A program made the translations under genes and the position numbers. A DNA stretch of 20,240 nt from a virus. This document shows positions 17,101 through 20,240 of the stretch, piece after piece; position 1 is the stretch's first letter, and each line of letters starts with the position of its first letter. Below the pieces are notes generated by a model, which saw only the letters and a list, made by a program, of their open reading frames with translations, had not been told where the DNA came from and searched no databases. The stretch is from positions 1 through 20,240 of IMG/VR virus record IMGVR_UViG_3300046804_003175. One strand, written 5' to 3'.

Positions 17101-20100
17101 AAACTATTGGATATTGGATTAAATTGTCAATTCCTATAATGACCTTTTTGATTTGATTCTTTGATGTAAATGTATGCGAATTTCCTATTCCAATGGAAGT
17201 TAAATCCAAAACATTTGGTATTCTTTTAAGTGCTTCAGAAGCTGAAGCAGAAACTTTTACTGATTTATCATCAACCTTAACAATATAAAGTGATGTTGGG
17301 AGTTTATCGGTGCTTCCAATTCCGGGAATTGAAGTAGTCGCTATTCCAATCGGTTGAGTTGTACCTTCTCCTGGAGAATAAACAACTTCCTCACCGGTTA
17401 CATAGAAGTGGTCTGGAATTATTATAGTATTTGTATCTATCTTTACTATATTTGAGTTACTAGCATTAAAGTATCTTTTGAATATGGGATTGTTTCTATA
17501 TGTTAGATTAAATTCCCTGTTAACATCATTATCTGTTCCAGTATAACTTCCATAATCATAGTTTATTGATCCATTAGTAAGAGATATCTCATCAAAATCA
17601 CTATCCAATCCAAGATCAACTTTAAATACTTTTAAATCGACATCAATATTTGGTACAGGCGTAAAGTAGATATTTGTATTAGAACTAGAAATACCCGCAG
17701 TTATAATACCCAAAGACGAATTTGTTTCTAATGTACCAAATTCTACATTGTAAGATTGCGAATCGTCCGAAAGTGTTAAAATCTCAGAAAGTTGATATTC
17801 TAAATTAGTTTTATCCTCAACACTAACTATCAAATATGAAGAATTATGGAACTGATTATTAAAAGATCCAATTATAGTAGAAGATGGAGAAGCTGATGAA
17901 GAAATAGCAGTAGATGATGAATTTAAAGAAGCACCTTCTAATATTTGAGTCCCAACACCAGAAACTGCATTATTACTCAAAGAAACAATGAAAGTATTGA
18001 CTGAATAATCAACTGTTGTTGAATTTTCTGGTATTAAATCAATCAATACATCTGAACCGGATATGTACGCATTATAACTCCCTATTCCAATGGACGATCT
18101 TGTTGTTAAGTTATCAGATGAGAGTTGACCATAATCAATTAAGTATACTTCACTATCATTGTGAATATAACTAATTTCATCATACTCAAAATATGTTGAA
18201 TCAACAGCACCAATTTGAACGAGAACTTTTGCTGATCTATATGTAGAAGCTATAGAAACGATATTTGTTGGAGATGAAGTCCCAGATGGAATGATTGTTG
18301 TGCTAGTATTAATATTTACACTATCACCAAGAGTTAAAGTTCCTATCCCACTTATATTATCATTTAAATTAAATGAAAATAGTTTTACGTGATAATTATT
18401 GATTTTTGATTTTAATGGATAAAATAATAGATTTCCATCTGTTCCACTAATACTAAAATCAAAAAAACCAAGATTCTTGTCCGAACAAGTTAAATCACCA
18501 TATTGATTTAGAAACGCATTAGTGCCATTATGTATTAATGAGACTAAACTTATTTCATGTTGATTTGGTATTGTTTTATCGGAGACTAATGCAATATATT
18601 TTTTAGTTCTGAAATTATTTAAACTGAAAGAGTCTACAATACTAAATGGAGTTGCTCTTGGATTACTGTTAAACTGACTAGAAATATCGTCAATCATTAA
18701 TACCCTATTTCCGATCGATTCAATATAATCTTGAATAACAGTGGAGTTAAATATTACTTGATTTGAACTTAGGGAATCATCTATAATAATATTATTTTCT
18801 CTTGCTAGGTCAAAATCATAAACACAATTCAAACTAACCTCAGATGATAAATCGGAAATTGCTGTTAAATCGCCTTGATCTTGGACTGTAGAAATTCCTA
18901 TATTTTGTGGGATAGACTCTATTATTAGATTTCCAAACTTTTTAAATCCTGCAGTATGATTTAAAGTACTTACTGGATTATCCCAAGTACTTAAATCGAT
19001 TTTAGACTTTAGATCATATGAAAAATATTGATAATAGTCACTATCATGAACTCTTTGGAAGTTATTATTTAAAAATCCAGTTTCACGATTCCAACCTTTT
19101 CTGACAATAGATGACGCACCAATTTTATAATCTGCAGTTGAACTGATTATTTTGTTGACAATCGCAACAGATCCTGAAGTTACACCTCTAATCTTTTGAT
19201 TGATTTCAAAATCATTTGATGTCGAAACTTTAAGGTATTGATTATCAGAATCCCAATTTCCAACAACTCCCTCTGAGGTGACGGAATAAACAGTCTCTCC
19301 TCTGTAAAAAACATTCTTTTTAAGAATAGGATTAAATATTGGGAAATATGATTCCGGAACTATCTTACCGGATGAGTTAACATTATCAAAGTTTCCTGGA
19401 ATTTGATCGTCAGAAATATTAGAAGAAAGACTATAAGTAACAATACCATTTGCTCCACCAATATTTGGATCAATGCCCGTTATTGTAAAAAGTGAATACT
19501 CGTAGTTTGATGAGTTGTATCCTATTCCAGTAGATCCAACACCAACACTAATTCCTTCTATTAAAACTTTAGATCCAATTTCAAAGGGAAAATCTTGTCT
19601 ATCACTAAAACTTGCACCTAAAGTAACAGTTACGTCCTTTGAAGAACTATTAAATACAATATTTTTAATTTTTATTCCATTTGAATTATTTGTTGGAATA
19701 ATCTTAGGAGTAACATTGCTTATTTCAGTGGTGTTTTTTCTAATTGTGACATTTGAGTCTCCGATTGAATATACTAATTCAACACCTTTAATAACTTTGT
19801 TTGTTAATGAATCAACTACGACTAACTTTGGTGCTATATTGTAGTTCTTCCCTGCTGATGTTATTCCAATATAATCAAATGTCGATAATGCATCAACAAC
19901 CAGTATGTCAGGATATTTGACCGTAGGTCTAACACTAAAATCTGATGAGTAATCAAAACCAATATCTTCAATATCAATAGATGTGACTTTTCCAATTGAA
20001 TCTGTATTTGGAATAATAATAGCACCAGAACCAGATTTGGAAGAAACTGAAATAACACTGGGCAAGTCGGAATATCCTCTTCCTTTATTTTTAATTGAAA

Positions 20101-20240
20101 TTTCTTTTATTGGACCCTTTATACCAACAGTATTAGTAAAATATTCAATTAAATTTGAATTAGATTCCAATAAACTAAAGTCTGAATTTTCTAAAATATT
20201 AAACTGAAAAATTGTTGAACCAATACCAGAGATACTATAT
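14102..20240 (-). CDS. Giant virion structural protein at the gp7 position, N-terminus outside window (partial)
   Basis: The frame ends with TAA at 14104-14102 and is open to the right edge, at least 2045 codons. A TTG at 20170 is not a credible start because in-frame coding of the same character (SISGIGSTIF...) continues upstream. Numbering from that TTG: G-x-G-Y repeats at about 28-38, 1289-1296, 1336-1350, 1395-1400, 1699-1711, 1812-1826; an SGA-like stretch (322-345); YQYFSYDLKS with NHTAGFKKFG (380-413); three tandem domains (508-860); a strand module (1015-1100); two related NxILQxP-type modules (1174-1235, 1455-1540); a C-terminal YGEYSWGRIY...SPIVQRYNRLKYI block (1974-2018). No transmembrane, signal or catalytic motif was seen. 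It precedes gp8, where T4 has gp7 (1032 aa), so a wedge role is inferred from position, not similarity. Confidence 0.88.
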   Translation of the reverse strand, partial: YSISGIGSTIFQFNILENSDFSLLESNSNLIEYFTNTVGIKGPIKEISIKNKGRGYSDLPSVISVSSKSGSGAIIIPNTDSIGKVTSIDIEDIGFDYSSDFSVRPTVKYPDILVVDALSTFDYIGITSAGKNYNIAPKLVVVDSLTNKVIKGVELVYSIGDSNVTIRKNTTEISNVTPKIIPTNNSNGIKIKNIVFNSSSKDVTVTLGASFSDRQDFPFEIGSKVLIEGISVGVGSTGIGYNSSNYEYSLFTITGIDPNIGGANGIVTYSLSSNISDDQIPGNFDNVNSSGKIVPESYFPIFNPILKKNVFYRGETVYSVTSEGVVGNWDSDNQYLKVSTSNDFEINQKIRGVTSGSVAIVNKIISSTADYKIGASSIVRKGWNRETGFLNNNFQRVHDSDYYQYFSYDLKSKIDLSTWDNPVSTLNHTAGFKKFGNLIIESIPQNIGISTVQDQGDLTAISDLSSEVSLNCVYDFDLARENNIIIDDSLSSNQVIFNSTVIQDYIESIGNRVLMIDDISSQFNSNPRATPFSIVDSFSLNNFRTKKYIALVSDKTIPNQHEISLVSLIHNGTNAFLNQYGDLTCSDKNLGFFDFSISGTDGNLLFYPLKSKINNYHVKLFSFNLNDNISGIGTLTLGDSVNINTSTTIIPSGTSSPTNIVSIASTYRSAKVLVQIGAVDSTYFEYDEISYIHNDSEVYLIDYGQLSSDNLTTRSSIGIGSYNAYISGSDVLIDLIPENSTTVDYSVNTFIVSLSNNAVSGVGTQILEGASLNSSSTAISSSASPSSTIIGSFNNQFHNSSYLIVSVEDKTNLEYQLSEILTLSDDSQSYNVEFGTLETNSSLGIITAGISSSNTNIYFTPVPNIDVDLKVFKVDLGLDSDFDEISLTNGSINYDYGSYTGTDNDVNREFNLTYRNNPIFKRYFNASNSNIVKIDTNTIIIPDHFYVTGEEVVYSPGEGTTQPIGIATTSIPGIGSTDKLPTSLYIVKVDDKSVKVSASASEALKRIPNVLDLTSIGIGNSHTFTSKNQIKKVIIGIDNLIQYPIVSTSVTTGLSTSVSVFDSEIYVSGITSISGGDLLKIDNEIMKVTSVGIGSTNSISVIRPWLGTKISTHTISTLVTKIFGNYNIIDNVLHFTDAPIGNVPFVGQSTNPDEQDYIGIRTSSSFSGRVFLRSAAPDTLYEPYKNNYIFDDISNQFDGFRKTFELKSNGSNVSGISSDNAILLINNIFQGPVSVGVDGDYDLSENSGITSVTFTGSEISNSYDVNTSSIPRGGIILSIGSTSGFGYQPLVSAGGTAVVSLSGTIQSISIGNSGSGYRSGVQSIINVGVRTDNLENSSIEFIGTASVINGSVVSIAITNPGVGYTISNPPSVIFDPPLSYSNIPLVYSSKSTTGFGTGANIDIVVGQGSSVVSFEIKNLGYGYNIGEILTVSIGGTTGIQTTSSPSFSEFQIIVDQIYSDQLAAWVVGNLQVIDPLDSLFNGQRTVFPILIEGNQTTIRSEKLPRQEVQSALLVFINDILQVPGQGYIFNGGSTITFTEAPKEGDTSKILFYKGTADVDTRVVDILETIKIGDSVTLKSDNISLEQDDRLVTEIISSDSVETNLYSGSGISQDLNLLRPVLWCRQTEDLFINNQPIGKDRIIYEPYIQPVSNIIQNVGVDSTVIFTESVKTFFDSEKEYIRDGITEKPQNKILIISQDNLVSAEATSVVSSSGTISSVVITDGGVGYTTSPTVSIQNSLDYLISSSGNVGINTTLITGINTSNIAIGYEIFEPLSVVSAGTTISSIGIGSIAISIETLNTEVKNNVNFKIGLGITALAVSSISIGGTVSSISITNPGSGYSTSNPPIVLIEPPQPKYEIIDNISYSGDFGVITGIKTTTVGVASTGIIFDLFIPLSSPLRDGKSVTVGVATTGISGIQTGYYFVINKSNVGKGITSLNSSGGVVGIGTTFIDNIYQVAAVSIAQTAVPGVGITYVSKVTVSISDYNGLSGLGFSGFYGEYSWGRIYTPIRIDPQQFTSYANVGGISTSPIVQRYNRLKYIGYSTS
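15551..15808 (-). repeat. Second copy of a duplicated beta module in the giant
   Basis: Residues about 1455-1540 (FNGQRTVFPIL, FINDILQVPGQGYIFNGG, TITFTEAPKEGDTSKILFYKG) parallel residues about 1174-1250 at 16421-16651 (FDGFRKTFELK, LINNIFQGPVSVGVDGDYDL, ITSVTFTGSEI). The second copy is longer and carries the typical GD-x-x-x-I-x-FYKG ending. Confidence 0.6.
15896..16390 (-). repeat. Cluster of G-x-G-Y repeats in the giant
   Basis: Residues about 1261-1425 hold GFGYQPLVSAGGTAVVS, SISIGNSGSGYRSGVQS, IAITNPGVGYTISNPPSVIF and FEIKNLGYGYNIGEIL, each followed by an Ala/Gly/Ser-rich strand. Further single copies lie at about 15026-15118 (VITDGGVGYTTSPTVSI) and 14675-14773 (SITNPGSGYSTSNPPIVLI). 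Confidence 0.7.
16421..16651 (-). repeat. First copy of a duplicated beta module in the giant
   Basis: Residues about 1174-1250 share with 15551-15808 the order F-(D/N)-G-x-R-x-x-F-x-L, then L-x-(I/F)-(I/V)-N-(N/D)-I-x-Q-x-P, then a G-x-Y turn and T-(I/V)-x-F-T. Confidence 0.55.
16871..17128 (-). repeat. Beta module in the giant shared with gp15 and the 2604-aa protein
   Basis: Residues about 1015-1100 contain SEIYVSGITSISGGDLLKI, NEIMKVTSVGIGSTNSISV, and IRPWLGTKISTH, matching the order found in the gp15 C-terminus (EGEEIYVVGKSGNVLTVERG, ...TTVTSH). Confidence 0.55.
17591..18649 (-). repeat. Three tandem copies of an approximately 95-130-residue domain in the giant
   Basis: Residues about 508-601, 602-732 and 733-853 align as three copies. 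Shared lines are KKYIALVSDKT / AKVLVQIGAVDS / SSYLIVSVEDKT; EISLVSLIHNGTNAFLNQYG / EISYIHNDSEVYLIDYGQL / SEILTLSDDSQSYNVEFGTL; and the ending ISGTDGNLLFYP / ISGSDVLIDLIP / ISSSNTNIYFTP. Copies 2 and 3 also share a leading SGIGT or SGVGT strand with a Ser/Thr-rich turn. The divergence shows an old duplication. Confidence 0.72.

Noticed and set aside
19515-19844. Plus-strand frame of 109 codons inside the giant gene
   Set aside because: Hydrophobic translation arises from antisense of Asn/Lys/Ile-rich coding sequence; no ribosome site or conserved pattern.
20168-20170. TTG as the start of the giant protein
   Set aside because: The frame is open to the window edge and the upstream residues (SGIGSTIFQF...) have the same composition as the rest, so the true start is outside the window.
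1-20240. tRNA genes, CRISPR array, insertion sequence or attachment site
   Set aside because: The window is almost fully covered by structural genes with gaps of at most 52 bases; no cloverleaf, regularly spaced identical repeats, transposase or integrase was seen.

Overview
The window is a block of late, virion-structural genes from a T4-like myovirus. The DNA is AT-rich, all genes lie on the minus strand, and they are packed with gaps of only 5 to 52 bases or with short overlaps. The sequence style fits a marine T4-like phage of picocyanobacteria (Prochlorococcus or Synechococcus) or a close relative such as a pelagic-bacterium myovirus. The signs are Gly/Ser/Thr-rich giant structural proteins, small conserved genes ahead of gp13, and a DUF5661-type protein beside the small terminase. 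The host cannot be fixed from this sequence.

Reading in the direction of transcription (right to left), the layout is as follows. A giant structural protein (14102 to beyond 20240, N-terminus outside the window) sits where T4 has gp7. The baseplate wedge protein gp8 (12532-14082) follows. Then comes a 2604-residue protein with a DUF4815-like N-terminus (4711-12525), occupying the place of T4 genes 9 to wac. Two small genes follow (74 aa at 4481-4705; 56 aa at 4321-4491). The neck and head-tail joining proteins gp13 (3476-4321), gp14 (2055-3470) and gp15 (1001-2002) come next, then the small terminase gp16 (569-994). Last is a partial DUF5661-like protein with a Cys cluster (2-544) that runs off the left edge. 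The large terminase gp17 is not in the window and would be expected further left.

The genes serve one process. gp8 and the two giants belong by position to the baseplate and its attachments; gp13 and gp14 form the neck that closes a filled head; gp15 caps the tail; gp16 guides DNA packaging. An exact T4-type late promoter octamer (TATAAATA) lies in the only sizeable intergenic gap, ahead of gp15, and weaker matches lie ahead of gp8 and the DUF5661 gene.

The most striking pattern is that three short glycine-rich sequence modules recur across five virion genes (the giant, gp8, the DUF4815 protein, gp14, gp15). They appear as insertions or extensions that make the T4 core proteins much longer than their T4 counterparts. 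The giant also carries three tandem copies of another domain of about 95-130 residues. No gene-free stretch exceeds 60 bases. I saw no tRNA, CRISPR array, insertion sequence or convincing terminator.
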